58,798 bases of DNA from an uncultured Pelagibacteraceae bacterium (GTDB lineage: Bacteria > Pseudomonadota > Alphaproteobacteria > Pelagibacterales > Pelagibacteraceae), in the NCBI GenBank assembly GCA_902598425.1, contig CACKBK010000005.1:1-58798 (forward strand), given 5' to 3'. Below, in pieces: positions 24,254 to 34,735 of the stretch. The translations under genes were made by a program, and so were the position numbers. Positions within the stretch are counted from its first letter, which is position 1. The number at the start of each line of letters is the position of its first letter. The notes beneath the pieces were generated by a model that worked only from the letters and a program-made list of their open reading frames with translations, ran no database searches and was not told the DNA's origin.

Positions 24254-24808
24254 CTATTTAGATTTAAAACTTAATATTTTGTCTGGATCACTAACAGACC
24301 CGTTAGGTCCATCACCTCTTTTAATTTTTTCAACAAATTCCATACCTTTAATGACTTTGCCAAATACAGTATAACTTCTATCTAAATGAGATGCTTCCTC
24401 AAAACAAATAAAAAATTGACTATTTGCACTATCTGGATTTGATGATCTTGCCATCGAAACTGTACCTTTTACATGAGGCATGTTATTAAACTCAGCTTTT
24501 AGATCGGGTAAATCTGAACCACCCATGCCTGCTCTACTCAAATCAAAATCTTTACTTGAGGAATTTCCAAACTTAACATCACCTGTCTGTGCCATAAAAC
24601 CATCAATAACTCTGTGAAAGACAACGTTATCATAAAGTCCATCATTTGCTAATTTTTGTATTCTTTCAACATGTTTTGGTGCTACATCAGGAAATAATTG
24701 AATTTCAACATCTCCATCTTTTAATTTAAGTATCATAATATTCTCCTTTGATTGGGTTATGTTTGTTATTAATAAGAAAAAAAAGATTAAAATATAAAAT
24801 TTATTCAT
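24254..24808 (-). CDS. Periplasmic cyclophilin-type peptidyl-prolyl isomerase
   Basis: This 184-aa protein catalyses proline cis-trans isomerisation. A signal peptide (about 1-20) puts it in the periplasm. Cyclophilin blocks are VVFHRVIDGFMAQTGD, GTVSMARSSNPDSANSQFFI and YTVFGKVIKGMEFV. It overlaps coaD by 8 bases and lies 8 bases before tgt. Confidence 0.94.
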   Translation of the reverse strand: MNKFYILIFFFLLITNITQSKENIMILKLKDGDVEIQLFPDVAPKHVERIQKLANDGLYDNVVFHRVIDGFMAQTGDVKFGNSSSKDFDLSRAGMGGSDLPDLKAEFNNMPHVKGTVSMARSSNPDSANSQFFICFEEASHLDRSYTVFGKVIKGMEFVEKIKRGDGPNGSVSDPDKILSFKSK

Positions 24809-25292
24809 ACTTTTGTTTTAAAGCCTTTATTACACTCTTTGAAGTAAATTTATTTATTGATCCACCTAATTCGATAATCTCTTTTACGAATTTTGATGAA
24901 ATAATTTGATTTTCTACATCAGACATTAAAAACATAGTTTCCACGTTAGTATTTAATTTTCTGTTCATTCCAGCAAGTTGAAATTCATATTCAAAATCAG
25001 AAACAGCTCTAAGCCCCCTTAGAATTATATTAGCTTTCATTTTTTTACATAAAGCTGTAGTTAAACAATTAAATGAAATTATCTTAATTTTACTTTGACT
25101 CATTTTTAAATCAGTAAAAAGAGATTTTCTGACCAAAGAAACCCTTTCCTCAGAGTTAAACAAGTAATTTTTATTACTGTTTTCCGAAATTGCCACTATT
25201 AATCTGTCTCCAATTTTTAGGGCTTTTTTAATTAAATCAATATGTCCAAAAGTAATTGGATCAAAAGTTCCTGGGTATAAAATAGTTTTCAT
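24801..25292 (-). CDS. coaD: Phosphopantetheine adenylyltransferase
   Basis: This 163-aa enzyme makes dephospho-CoA from 4'-phosphopantetheine and ATP. The nucleotidyltransferase motif is TFDPITFGHIDLI, and RGLRAVSDFEYEFQLAGMN and the C-terminal SSKFVKEI block are diagnostic. Length is normal. It overlaps the gyrA end by 1 base. Confidence 0.97.
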   Translation of the reverse strand: MKTILYPGTFDPITFGHIDLIKKALKIGDRLIVAISENSNKNYLFNSEERVSLVRKSLFTDLKMSQSKIKIISFNCLTTALCKKMKANIILRGLRAVSDFEYEFQLAGMNRKLNTNVETMFLMSDVENQIISSKFVKEIIELGGSINKFTSKSVIKALKQKYE

Positions 25293-27871
25293 TATATTAA
25301 ATTATCATCAATTTTAATTGCCGATACTACTTTTTCATCCCCTGTTAACTTTATTATTCTCACACCTTGGGTATTTCTACCAGCAACTCTAATTTCTTTC
25401 ACGGCTACTCTGATAACTCTTCCTTTATTAGTTGATATTAAAATTTCATCACCTTCATTTACAGAAAAAGATGAGGAGACATTTCCATTTCGCTTAGAAT
25501 TCACAATGCCGATTATTCCCTTTCCTCCTCTATTTGTAACTCTAAAATCATGGTCTAATGTTCTTTTGCCGTATCCATTTTCTGTGATGGATAAAATAAA
25601 TTTTTCTTTTGCTTTAGTTTCTAAAGCTTCATCTTTGCTTTTCTTTTTTGAGTTTTTCTCCTCATTATGTTGAATTATAGATAAAGAAACTACTTCATCG
25701 TTTTCAGCTAGATTCAATCCTCTAATACCTTTTGAAGACCTTCCTTTAAAAACCCTAAGTTTTTTTGACTCAAATCTAATGCATTTTCCAAACTTGGTAC
25801 TTAAAATAATGTCTTGATCATTTTTGCAAATCTTTACACCTATAATTCTGTCGTTATTATCTAATTTCATTGCAATTTTACCAGAGGCATTTATAGATGA
25901 AAAATCATCCAAACTATTTTTTCTTATTTTGCCCTTGCTTGTTGCAAAAACTATATGCATATCACCTATTTTTTCTTTTTCTTCAGGAAAAGGCATTATT
26001 GAACTTATAGATTGGTGATTTTTAAGAGGTAATATATTAAACAATGATTTACCTTTAGATGCAGATGTGCCCTCAGGTATTTTCCATGCTTTGATTTTGT
26101 ATACTAGACCTTCAGTAGAGAAAAATAAAACTGATGTGTGTGTATTTACAGATAGAGTTTGTACAACAGAATCTTCTTGTCGTGTTTTTATACCTGCTTT
26201 TCCCTTCCCGCCTCTTTTTTGTTGTTTAACCGAACTTAATGATCCTCTTTTTATGTAGCCTTGTAAAGTCACTGTTATCAAAACAGATTCTTTCTGAATT
26301 GTTTCTTCAATATCATAATTCAAGACAGCATCTATAATTTTAGTTCTTCTTGGAACTGAAAATTTTTCTTTAATAGCCTTAAGCTCACTACTTATTACAT
26401 TCATTAATTCTTTTTTTGAGTTAATTATTTTTTTAAATTGAGCTATAAGATCTGAAAGTTTTTTTATTTCTACTTCTATCTCATTGATACCTAAAGCTGT
26501 AAGTTTTTGTAATCTTAATTCTAATATAGAATTGATTTGTATATCAGTAAGACTATATGAACTTTTTGAATTTTTTCCTTCAATCATTTTTATAAATTTC
26601 ATTGATTTATTAATTTTCCATTTTATTTTCGATAATTCTTTTTTTGCATCATCAGGTGTTTTTGATGATCTGATTACTTTTATAACTTTATCTAAATTTT
26701 CAACTGAAACTGATAACCCAATTAAAACATGTGCTCTATCTTCTGCTTTTTTTAAATCATGTTTTGTTTTTTTAATGACGACATCTTCTCTAAATTTTAA
26801 AAAATGATCTATAAAATCTTTGAGGTTACATGTTTTGGGTTTTTGATCTACAATAGCTAGAGTATTAAATCCAAACGAGCTTTCTATTGAAGTATACTTA
26901 TACAATTGTCTTTTAACAGTTTCTGGCTCAACACCTCTTCTTAAGTCAATTGCAACTCTAACACCTTCTCTATTTGACTCGTCACGAATATCGCTAATAC
27001 CCTCAATCTTTTTTTCTCTGACAAGTTCTACAATTCTTTCATTGAGTGATGATTTGTTAACCTGATAAGGTATTGATGTTATAACAATTCTTTCTTTTCC
27101 ATTAGTTCTTTGCTCTATTTTAATTTCTCCCCTAATTTTAAATGAGCCTCTTCCATTTTTATAACCTTCTTTAATTATATTTTTTCCTATTATTGTTCCA
27201 CCAGTTGGAAAATCTGGCCCAGGAATATGTTTCATTAATTCGTTTATTTTTATATCTCTGTTATTAATGAAAGCTAAAGTACCATCTATCACTTCTCCAA
27301 GATTGTGAGGAGGAATACTTGTTGCCATACCAACAGCTATACCACCAGCACCATTTACTAATAAATTTGGATATTGCGCAGGCAAAACAACAGGCTCTTT
27401 TTCGGTTTCATCGTAGTTGCTCTTAAAATTTACAGTTTCTTTATCAATATCGTCGATTAAAAACTGTGAAATTTTTGCAAGTTTTGTCTCTGTATATCTC
27501 ATGGCTGCTGGAGGGTCTCCATCAATAGATCCAAAATTTCCCTGACCATCTATAAGAGGAAGGCTCATTGAAAATTCTTGTACCATTCTTACCAAAGCAT
27601 CGTAAACAGCTTGATCACCATGAGGATGATATTTACCTATTACATCACCAACAATTCTTGCTGATTTTCTAAATTGTTTTGACCAATCGAAACCTCCTTT
27701 ATGCATAGCATATATAATTCTTCTATGAACAGGTTTGAGACCGTCCCTAACATCAGGAAGAGCTCGACTTACAATTACACTCATTGCATATGATAGATAA
27801 GATGAGCTCATCTCATCATACATAGCTATGGGTTTTATATTATTGTTTTTAATTTTTTCAATTTCTGGCAT
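25292..27871 (-). CDS. gyrA: DNA gyrase subunit A
   Basis: This 859-aa protein is the DNA-cleaving subunit of gyrase. The catalytic tyrosine is Tyr126 in AMRYTETK; the QRDR-like helix [17 protein letters not shown] precedes it, with Gln and Asp near the Ser83/Asp87 area. The C-terminal six-bladed pinwheel includes the GyrA box QQKRGGKGK. An acidic C-terminal tail is absent. A Lys/Glu-rich insert near 720-740 separates two blades. Confidence 0.98.
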   Translation of the reverse strand: MPEIEKIKNNNIKPIAMYDEMSSSYLSYAMSVIVSRALPDVRDGLKPVHRRIIYAMHKGGFDWSKQFRKSARIVGDVIGKYHPHGDQAVYDALVRMVQEFSMSLPLIDGQGNFGSIDGDPPAAMRYTETKLAKISQFLIDDIDKETVNFKSNYDETEKEPVVLPAQYPNLLVNGAGGIAVGMATSIPPHNLGEVIDGTLAFINNRDIKINELMKHIPGPDFPTGGTIIGKNIIKEGYKNGRGSFKIRGEIKIEQRTNGKERIVITSIPYQVNKSSLNERIVELVREKKIEGISDIRDESNREGVRVAIDLRRGVEPETVKRQLYKYTSIESSFGFNTLAIVDQKPKTCNLKDFIDHFLKFREDVVIKKTKHDLKKAEDRAHVLIGLSVSVENLDKVIKVIRSSKTPDDAKKELSKIKWKINKSMKFIKMIEGKNSKSSYSLTDIQINSILELRLQKLTALGINEIEVEIKKLSDLIAQFKKIINSKKELMNVISSELKAIKEKFSVPRRTKIIDAVLNYDIEETIQKESVLITVTLQGYIKRGSLSSVKQQKRGGKGKAGIKTRQEDSVVQTLSVNTHTSVLFFSTEGLVYKIKAWKIPEGTSASKGKSLFNILPLKNHQSISSIMPFPEEKEKIGDMHIVFATSKGKIRKNSLDDFSSINASGKIAMKLDNNDRIIGVKICKNDQDIILSTKFGKCIRFESKKLRVFKGRSSKGIRGLNLAENDEVVSLSIIQHNEEKNSKKKSKDEALETKAKEKFILSITENGYGKRTLDHDFRVTNRGGKGIIGIVNSKRNGNVSSSFSVNEGDEILISTNKGRVIRVAVKEIRVAGRNTQGVRIIKLTGDEKVVSAIKIDDNLI

Positions 27872-27876
27872 AAAAA

Positions 27877-28326
27877 CTAAAATGGAATTTCATCATCCAA
27901 ATCGTTTTGAGATGCTTGAGACGTATTTTCAATTGATTGATTGTTATCTTGATTTGATGATATTGAACTATTACCACTACCTAACATTGTGAGTGATGAG
28001 TTATATCCTTGGATAACTACTTCAGTAGAATATTTATCCTGACCAGTACTTTCATCTTTCCATTTTCTAGTTGAAATCTGGCCCTCTACATAAATTTGAG
28101 CACCCTTTTTTAGATACTGCTTAACAACATTTACTAAACCTTCATTAAATACAACTATACGGTGCCACTCCGTTTTTTCTTTTTTTTCACCAGTATTTTT
28201 ATCTTTCCAGGATTGACTAGTAGCTAAACTAAGCCTAGCAACACTTTTCCCATTTACCATTTCTTTTATTTCAGGATCTGCGCCTAAACGACCAATTAAT
28301 AATACTTTATTTAAACTTCCAGCCAT
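27877..28326 (-). CDS. ssb: Single-stranded DNA-binding protein
   Basis: This 149-aa OB-fold protein coats single-stranded DNA in replication and repair. The N-terminal core has [24 protein letters not shown] and [15 protein letters not shown]; a Ser/Asn/Gln-rich linker leads to the acidic tip DDEIPF that binds partner proteins. It is transcribed divergently from uvrA, with a perfect inverted repeat between them, and lies 5 bases before gyrA. Confidence 0.97.
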   Translation of the reverse strand: MAGSLNKVLLIGRLGADPEIKEMVNGKSVARLSLATSQSWKDKNTGEKKEKTEWHRIVVFNEGLVNVVKQYLKKGAQIYVEGQISTRKWKDESTGQDKYSTEVVIQGYNSSLTMLGSGNSSISSNQDNNQSIENTSQASQNDLDDEIPF

Positions 28327-28338
28327 AATATTTTAAAG

Positions 28339-28369
28339 ATGATATAAATATAATTAGTATTTATATCAT
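28339..28369. promoter_or_regulatory. Perfect 12-bp inverted repeat between ssb and uvrA
   Basis: ATGATATAAATA and TATTTATATCAT are exact reverse complements separated by 7 bases. The repeat begins 13 bases before the ssb ATG and ends 46 before the uvrA ATG, so it covers the likely divergent promoters. It is not the alphaproteobacterial LexA site GTTC-N7-GTTC. It may be an operator for an unidentified regulator. Confidence 0.6.
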
Positions 28370-28415
28370 AAAACAACTTGAATATTAATTTTATTTATTT
28401 AAAGCAACAAAAATT

Positions 28416-31292
28416 ATGCTCAAAAACATAGTTATTAAAGGTGCAAAAGAACATAATTTAAAAAATGTATCTTTGACCATTCCTAAAGAAAAATTTGTGG
28501 TAATTACAGGACTTTCTGGGTCAGGTAAATCCTCATTAGCCTTTGATACAATCTATGCTGAAGGTCAAAGAAGATATGTGGAAAGTCTATCAGCTTACGC
28601 ACGTCAATTTTTAGACAAGATGAAAAAACCAAATGTTGATTTAATTGAAGGGCTAAGTCCAGCAATTTCAATTGAGCAAAAGAATACTTCCAAAAATCCT
28701 AGATCTACTGTTGCCACAGTTACAGAAATTTATGACTATATGAGAGTACTCTATGCACGAGTTGGTATACCCTACTCACCCTTTACTGGAAAAAAAATTG
28801 AATCACAAACTATTACTCAAATGGTTGATAAAATTAAAGAGGTACCCAAAAAATCAACTATTTATGTTTTTGCACCAGTAGTAAGAGGTCGTAAGGGTGA
28901 ATACAAAAAAGATATACAGGGTTTTAAAAGACGTGGTTTTAGAAAGATTAAAGTTGATGGTCAGCTTTACGAAATTGATAAAGTTCCTGAATTAAATAAA
29001 AAAGTAAAACACGATATTTACGTTTTGGTAGACCGTATAGTTTTGAATAGTGATTTAGGTAATAGATTAGCCGAGTCACTTGAGACAGCTTTAAATCTTT
29101 CAAATGGTTTAGTTTTTGTTGAACATGAAAACGAAACATTGCCTGCAAAATATAGAAAAACCGAGAAGATAATATTTTCATCAAAATTTGCATGCCCTGA
29201 AAGTGGTTTTACTATTGAAGAGATTGAACCAAGATTATTTTCTTTCAACAGTCCTTATGGTGCTTGTGAAGAGTGTGAAGGTATAGGTATTAAATTGAAT
29301 GTGGATCCAAATCTAGTTGTACCTAATGTAAAAAAAACCATAGCTGATGGTGCTATAGAACCATGGGCTAAATCTTCAAGCTTATATTATGCACAAACAT
29401 TGTCATCTTTAGCAAAACATTATGATTTTTCTCTTAATGATAAATGGGAAAAACTTCCCAAAAAAATAAAAGATATAATTTTGTATGGATCTGATGAAGA
29501 GGAAATAAAATTTAGCTATGATGATGGATATGAGAAATATTCACATAAAAAAACATTTGAGGGTGTGATTAATAATCTTGAACGTAGATATTTGGAAACC
29601 GATAGTGATTGGAAAAGAGAGGAAATATCACAATATCAATCCGATACAAAGTGTGAAGTATGTAAAGGATATAGACTAAAAGAGGAAGCCTTATGTGTAA
29701 AAATTAATAGTCTCCACATAAGTCAGGTTACTGAAAAGTCAATAACAGAGGCCCAAATTTGGTTTAAAGATCTAGAAAATAATTTGAGCAAAAGAGATCT
29801 GAAAATTGCAGAACATATACTAAAAGAAATCAATGAAAGATTAAATTTTTTATTAAACGTTGGTCTTGACTATTTAACCTTATCAAGAGAGTCTGGAACT
29901 TTGTCAGGTGGTGAAGCACAAAGAATTAGATTAGCCTCACAAATAGGATCAGGTTTAACAGGTGTCTTATATGTTTTAGATGAACCGTCTATTGGCTTAC
30001 ACCAAAAAGATAATGTTAAGTTAATAAACGCTTTAAAAAGATTAAGAGATTTAGGTAATACTGTAATCGTCGTTGAACATGATACAGAGACAATGGAAAA
30101 TGCTGATCACATTATAGACTTGGGACCAGAGGCAGGAAATAGAGGTGGTGAAGTAATAGCGCAAGGTTCATTTTCTGATATTACTAAAAATGAAACTAGT
30201 ATAACTGGTAAATACCTCTCAAATAAAAAATATATTCCAATACCAAAAAATAGAAAGTTAGCAAAAAATGGAAGATTTTTACAATTAGGCGGTGCTACAG
30301 GTAATAATTTAAAAAATGTAAATTTAAAAATTCCATTTGGATGTTTTACTTGTGTTACTGGTGTATCTGGTAGTGGAAAATCAACTTTAATCTTACAAAC
30401 ACTTTATAACGCCTTAAATTTAAGTTTAAATAATAACAAATCAAGAAAGATACCAATGCCTTTTAAAACTTTTAAAGGGATAGAGTTGGTAGATAAAATA
30501 ATAAATATTGATCAATCCCCAATCGGAAGAACTCCAAGATCGAATCCCGCAACATACACAGGAGCATTTGGTCCTATAAGAGATTGGTTCACAAGTTTAC
30601 CAGAGTCTAAAAGCAGAGGTTATAAACCAGGAAGATTTTCTTTTAACGTTAGAGGCGGAAGATGTGAAGCATGCGAAGGTGATGGAGTTATAACATATGA
30701 AATGCATTTTTTACCTGACGTATATATAACTTGTGATGAATGTAAAGGAAGTCGTTACAACAGGGAAACTCTAGAAATAAAATTTAAAGATAAAAGTATA
30801 GCAGATGTTCTTAATATGACAGTTGATGAAGGATGTGAGTACTTTGAAAATATTCCAAATATAAGATCAAAACTTTTAACTTTGAAAAAAGTTGGATTGG
30901 GATATATAAAAATTGGCCAACAAGCTACAACCTTATCTGGTGGAGAAGCACAAAGGATTAAATTAGCTAAAGAACTTTCCAGAAGATCTACAGGAAGAAC
31001 TATCTATATATTGGATGAACCTACAACAGGACTCCATCAACATGATATCAAAAAACTTTTAGAAATATTGCATACTTTTGTTGCTACAGGAAATACTGTT
31101 GTGGTTATTGAACATAACCTAGATGTAATTAAGACCGCTGACCACATTATTGATATGGGCCCAGATGGGGGTGTTAAAGGTGGAAATATTATCGCAGAGG
31201 GAAAACCTGAGGAAATAATTAAAATTAAAGCTAGTTATACTGGTCAATTTTTAAAGGAAATGCTTGAAAATAAAATCAAAAAAATTGCCTAA
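28416..31292 (+). CDS. uvrA: Excinuclease ABC subunit A
   Basis: This 958-aa ATPase finds bulky DNA lesions and loads UvrB. It carries two ABC modules: Walker [10 protein letters not shown] at 32-40 and GVSGSGKST in the second half, each with a signature LSGGEAQRI. The C-terminal zinc module is CEACEGDGV...CDECKGSRY. The first zinc module reads CPESGFTI, with Ser in place of the second Cys, a variant I recall in other alphaproteobacteria. It is divergent from ssb. Confidence 0.98.
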   Translation: MLKNIVIKGAKEHNLKNVSLTIPKEKFVVITGLSGSGKSSLAFDTIYAEGQRRYVESLSAYARQFLDKMKKPNVDLIEGLSPAISIEQKNTSKNPRSTVATVTEIYDYMRVLYARVGIPYSPFTGKKIESQTITQMVDKIKEVPKKSTIYVFAPVVRGRKGEYKKDIQGFKRRGFRKIKVDGQLYEIDKVPELNKKVKHDIYVLVDRIVLNSDLGNRLAESLETALNLSNGLVFVEHENETLPAKYRKTEKIIFSSKFACPESGFTIEEIEPRLFSFNSPYGACEECEGIGIKLNVDPNLVVPNVKKTIADGAIEPWAKSSSLYYAQTLSSLAKHYDFSLNDKWEKLPKKIKDIILYGSDEEEIKFSYDDGYEKYSHKKTFEGVINNLERRYLETDSDWKREEISQYQSDTKCEVCKGYRLKEEALCVKINSLHISQVTEKSITEAQIWFKDLENNLSKRDLKIAEHILKEINERLNFLLNVGLDYLTLSRESGTLSGGEAQRIRLASQIGSGLTGVLYVLDEPSIGLHQKDNVKLINALKRLRDLGNTVIVVEHDTETMENADHIIDLGPEAGNRGGEVIAQGSFSDITKNETSITGKYLSNKKYIPIPKNRKLAKNGRFLQLGGATGNNLKNVNLKIPFGCFTCVTGVSGSGKSTLILQTLYNALNLSLNNNKSRKIPMPFKTFKGIELVDKIINIDQSPIGRTPRSNPATYTGAFGPIRDWFTSLPESKSRGYKPGRFSFNVRGGRCEACEGDGVITYEMHFLPDVYITCDECKGSRYNRETLEIKFKDKSIADVLNMTVDEGCEYFENIPNIRSKLLTLKKVGLGYIKIGQQATTLSGGEAQRIKLAKELSRRSTGRTIYILDEPTTGLHQHDIKKLLEILHTFVATGNTVVVIEHNLDVIKTADHIIDMGPDGGVKGGNIIAEGKPEEIIKIKASYTGQFLKEMLENKIKKIA

Positions 31293-31322
31293 AGACAAAT
31301 AAAAATATAATATTATATCTTT

Positions 31323-31925
31323 ATGAATAAAATTTTATCATCGTTACCAAAAACAATTCACACTTCAATAGCAATATCAATTTTACTTTTTTTAGGACTT
31401 TTTTTTAATAACGAGGGTTTTGATTTTGATAGGATTTTTTGGAGTTGGTTATTAAGATATATCCACGTAGTAGTAGCAATAATGTGGATTGGATTATTGT
31501 GGTACTTTAATTTTGTTCAAATTCCCAACATGCCAAACATTCCAGATGAGCAGAAACCAGCAATAGGTAAAGTAATAGCTCCTGCTGCACTTTTTTATTT
31601 TAGATGGGCTGCTTTTGCTACTATCGTATCTGGTCTTATACTTGCATGGCTTAATGGTTATGTGCATGATGCATTAATATTAGGCATAGGATCTGGTGGC
31701 GGCAAAAATACTGCTATTGGAATAGGAATGTGGCTTGGTTTGATAATGGCTTACAACGTTTGGTTCGTAATTTGGCCTAACCAAAAAAGAGCTCTTGGTA
31801 TTGTAGAGAGTGATCCTGAAACGAAAGCAAAATCTGCAAAAACAGCTATGCTATTTTCAAGGACTAATACGCTTCTTTCCTTGCCAATGTTATTATCAAT
31901 GGTAGCTGCTCAAAACCTATATTAA
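31323..31925 (+). CDS. PuuD-like (urate oxidase N-terminal domain) membrane protein
   Basis: This 200-aa membrane protein has about 5 spans and matches the membrane domain of PuuD-type urate hydroxylases: SWLLRYIHVVVAIMWIGLLWYFNFVQIP, then FRWAAFATIVSGL, then MAYNVWFVIWPNQKRAL. The C-terminal cytochrome c domain of full PuuD is missing, so urate oxidation is not assured; many marine bacteria carry this stand-alone domain. Conserved histidines suggest haem binding. It shares a TTAA overlap with secF. Confidence 0.78.
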   Translation: MNKILSSLPKTIHTSIAISILLFLGLFFNNEGFDFDRIFWSWLLRYIHVVVAIMWIGLLWYFNFVQIPNMPNIPDEQKPAIGKVIAPAALFYFRWAAFATIVSGLILAWLNGYVHDALILGIGSGGGKNTAIGIGMWLGLIMAYNVWFVIWPNQKRALGIVESDPETKAKSAKTAMLFSRTNTLLSLPMLLSMVAAQNLY

Positions 31926-32812
31926 TTCTCCTCTTTAACAATAGTTTTATAGTTAACTTTTAAGTTTACTAAAATTGGATTCGCTATAAAAATTGACGAA
32001 TAGGTACCAAGAATAACACCAAGTATCATAGCAAAAGAAAATCCTTTTAAAATCTCACCTCCAAATAAAAATATTGATAGTAATGCCAATAGAGTTGTTA
32101 CTGATGTAATTATAGTTCTAGATAAAGTTTCATTGATAGAAAGATTTGTTAAATCAAAAATTTTTAAATCAATATGCTTTTTCAAATTTTCTCTAACCCT
32201 ATCGAAAATTACAACTGTATCGTTCATTGAGTATCCAACGATAGTTAAAATTGCAGCGACAATAGAAAGGTTTACCTCTAGACCTATTAATGAGAATATA
32301 CCCATAGTTATAAGAACGTCATGGAATAAAGCTAGGATTGCACCAATACTGAATTGCCATTCAAAACGTATCCAAATGTAAAATAACATTGCTCCAAGCG
32401 ATACAGCTATTGCTATTAAGCCTCCTTTCAACAATTCTGCACTTACTTTTGGACCTACATTTTCTACTCGCCTAATTTCGTATCCTGATCCAATTGATGC
32501 ATTTAAATCCTTTTTAATATTTTGAATTAAATCTTTCTCAGGACCTTTTTTTTCAAATTTAATTAAGAAATCATAATCCTCACCAAAATTTTTAATTGCT
32601 ACATCCCCTAAATTCATTTTTGAAAAAGAACTTCTTAAACTTGAAATATTAATTTGTTTATCAATAGCTCTGAGTTCAATTAAAGTTCCTCCTTTAAAAT
32701 CTATACCAAAATTTAGACCTTTAAATATAAGTAATAAAATTGAAATAATAGCCAGTCCACTAGAGATAAGTGTAAATAATTTATAATATTTATTAAATTG
32801 AATATTTTTCAT
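31922..32812 (-). CDS. secF: Protein translocase subunit SecF
   Basis: This 296-aa six-span membrane protein works with SecD and YajC to drive the late steps of Sec export by proton flow. Family blocks are GIDFKGGTLIEL near the start, VGYSMNDTVVIFDRVREN mid-protein and SRTIITSVTTLLA. It lies 3 bases after secD. Confidence 0.97.
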   Translation of the reverse strand: MKNIQFNKYYKLFTLISSGLAIISILLLIFKGLNFGIDFKGGTLIELRAIDKQINISSLRSSFSKMNLGDVAIKNFGEDYDFLIKFEKKGPEKDLIQNIKKDLNASIGSGYEIRRVENVGPKVSAELLKGGLIAIAVSLGAMLFYIWIRFEWQFSIGAILALFHDVLITMGIFSLIGLEVNLSIVAAILTIVGYSMNDTVVIFDRVRENLKKHIDLKIFDLTNLSINETLSRTIITSVTTLLALLSIFLFGGEILKGFSFAMILGVILGTYSSIFIANPILVNLKVNYKTIVKEEN

Positions 32813-32815
32813 AAA

Positions 32816-34375
32816 TTATATTTTTATTTCCTTATCTTTATTTCGAACTATGTAAAGTGATGTTAATAATCTTGCTATGAAATAAACTGAGAATAAGGTT
32901 GTTAGTATTCCAACCCCCAAAGTTATAGAAAAACCTTTTATTGGTCCTGAGCCGAGAAAAAATAGTATTATTGCAGCAATAAATGTAGTTATGTTAGCAT
33001 CTAAAATAGCTGTTCTAGATTTTGTATAGCCTGAGTCAAATGCAATAAGTTGATTTTTTTCATGTGCTTTTTCCTCTTTTATCCTCTCAAAAATTAAGAC
33101 ATTAGCATCAACAGCCATACCCACTGTTAAAATAATACCCGCAATACCAGGAAGAGTTAAAGTAGCCTCAAATAATGTGAGTATACCGACCAAAAAAAAT
33201 AAATTGAAAATTAGTGCAGTATTAGCAATCAATCCAAAAATCTTATATTTAAATATCATAAAAGCTATTACTAATGAGAAACCTATAATTAAAGCTAAAA
33301 CCCCAGCCTTGATAGAATCCTTTCCTAGACCAGGTCCAACAGTTCTCTCCTCAATTATATTCATAGGAGCTGGCAATGCACCAGATCTTAGTAGTAAGGC
33401 AAGGTCAGTTGCTGATTGAAAAGTAAAACCGCCAGTTATTTGTCCAGAGCCATCAACAATAGCCTCTTGGATTACTGGAGCACTTATTATTTTATCATCT
33501 AAAATTATAGCAAATCTTTTCCCAACACCTGAAATTGTAGCTTTACCAAATCTTTTTGCACCCACCCTATCTAAACTAAATGTCACAACAGTTTCATTGG
33601 TCTGAGAGTCGACTCTTGGTTGGGCATCAAGCAAATTTTCACCACTTAAAATAATTCTTTTATTTATATATACCGGAGACTCAGATCCATCTTCAAATTC
33701 CATTAAATCTGTACCAAATTCTGCCTCAGTAGATTTTGAAACAAACCTAAAGGTTAAGTTTGCTGTTTTACCAAGAAGATTTTTAATACGCATTGGATCA
33801 TCGAGTCCAGGCAACTCAACAAGAATCCTATCATTGCCTCTTTTTAAAATATTTGGTTCATTTGTACCAACTTCATCAATTCTTCTTCTGACTATTTCAA
33901 TAGCTTGATCTAAAGAAGAGTTTTTGAGTTCTATAATTCCATATTTTGATAATGTTATTGTAAAAATATTATTTTGATTTTCTAAATCAAATTGATGTGA
34001 TTTATATTTTTCGTAAAAAGGATTTACTGGATCTTCTTTATCAACGAAAATATCCTTAATTAATTCAACATTTGTTTCATCGGTTTCAAATCTTATAGAA
34101 TTTTGATTATAAATTTTAAGATTAAAAATATTTATATTTTTATCTTTAAAATATGTTTTTAAAAAAGTTATTTTATTTTGAAGCTCTTTTGTAATAACTG
34201 GTTTATTATCTATTTCTAATAAGAGATAAGAACCTCCTTGAAGATCAAGACCCAAATTTATTTTTTTGTTAAAGAAACTATCGTCTAATTTAGTAAAGTT
34301 TGATAAAGTGAAAAAAAGAAAAAATAATGAAGCTATTAGTATAGTAAAAATTCTTAATTTTGAAAAATAAAGCAC
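32816..34375 (-). CDS. secD: Protein translocase subunit SecD
   Basis: This 519-aa six-span protein has the large periplasmic P1 domain between spans 1 and 2. Family blocks are LGLDLQGGSYLLLEID, VRRRIDEVGTNEP, LPGLDDP and GMAVDANVLIFERIKEE. It follows yajC by 17 bases and precedes secF by 3, the standard yajC-secD-secF order. Confidence 0.97.
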   Translation of the reverse strand: MLYFSKLRIFTILIASLFFLFFTLSNFTKLDDSFFNKKINLGLDLQGGSYLLLEIDNKPVITKELQNKITFLKTYFKDKNINIFNLKIYNQNSIRFETDETNVELIKDIFVDKEDPVNPFYEKYKSHQFDLENQNNIFTITLSKYGIIELKNSSLDQAIEIVRRRIDEVGTNEPNILKRGNDRILVELPGLDDPMRIKNLLGKTANLTFRFVSKSTEAEFGTDLMEFEDGSESPVYINKRIILSGENLLDAQPRVDSQTNETVVTFSLDRVGAKRFGKATISGVGKRFAIILDDKIISAPVIQEAIVDGSGQITGGFTFQSATDLALLLRSGALPAPMNIIEERTVGPGLGKDSIKAGVLALIIGFSLVIAFMIFKYKIFGLIANTALIFNLFFLVGILTLFEATLTLPGIAGIILTVGMAVDANVLIFERIKEEKAHEKNQLIAFDSGYTKSRTAILDANITTFIAAIILFFLGSGPIKGFSITLGVGILTTLFSVYFIARLLTSLYIVRNKDKEIKI

Positions 34376-34392
34376 TTTTTAACAATTTACTA

Positions 34393-34683
34393 TTATTTTT
34401 TTGTTTCTTGATTGGCAGTAACTAAGCTTTGAATTCCAGTAGATTTAATTATCTCAACTTTAACGTTATCAGCGATCTCCACTTCAACTTTTTCAGCATC
34501 AATAATTCTATCAATTGTTCCTACGATCCCACCGACGGTAATAACTTTGTCTCCTCTTTTTAAATTTTCAACCATAATTTTATGTTCTTTTACTTTTTTT
34601 TGTTGTGGTCTTATTAAGAAAAAATAAAAAATAACAAATATTAGTATTAGTGGTATAAATTGACCTATTCCAGAATTTGACAT
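34393..34683 (-). CDS. yajC: Preprotein translocase subunit YajC
   Basis: This 96-aa single-span protein has the family signature FYFLIRPQQKKVKEHK right after the membrane helix and GDKVITVGGIVGTI in the cytoplasmic part. It is an accessory of SecDF. It is the first gene of the secretion trio. Confidence 0.95.
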   Translation of the reverse strand: MSNSGIGQFIPLILIFVIFYFFLIRPQQKKVKEHKIMVENLKRGDKVITVGGIVGTIDRIIDAEKVEVEIADNVKVEIIKSTGIQSLVTANQETKK

Positions 34684-34735
34684 TATTACTCCTAAGTTAC
34701 TGATTTTTTATACCAAAAGATTTACTAAAACAACT

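Noticed and set aside
28327-28415. LexA box for uvrA and ssb
   Set aside because: No GTTC-N7-GTTC pattern is present; only the AT-rich inverted repeat is seen.
29188-29290. Missing cysteine in the first UvrA zinc module as a defect
   Set aside because: CPxSGF is a form I recall from other alphaproteobacterial UvrA proteins, so it is probably a lineage trait and not damage.
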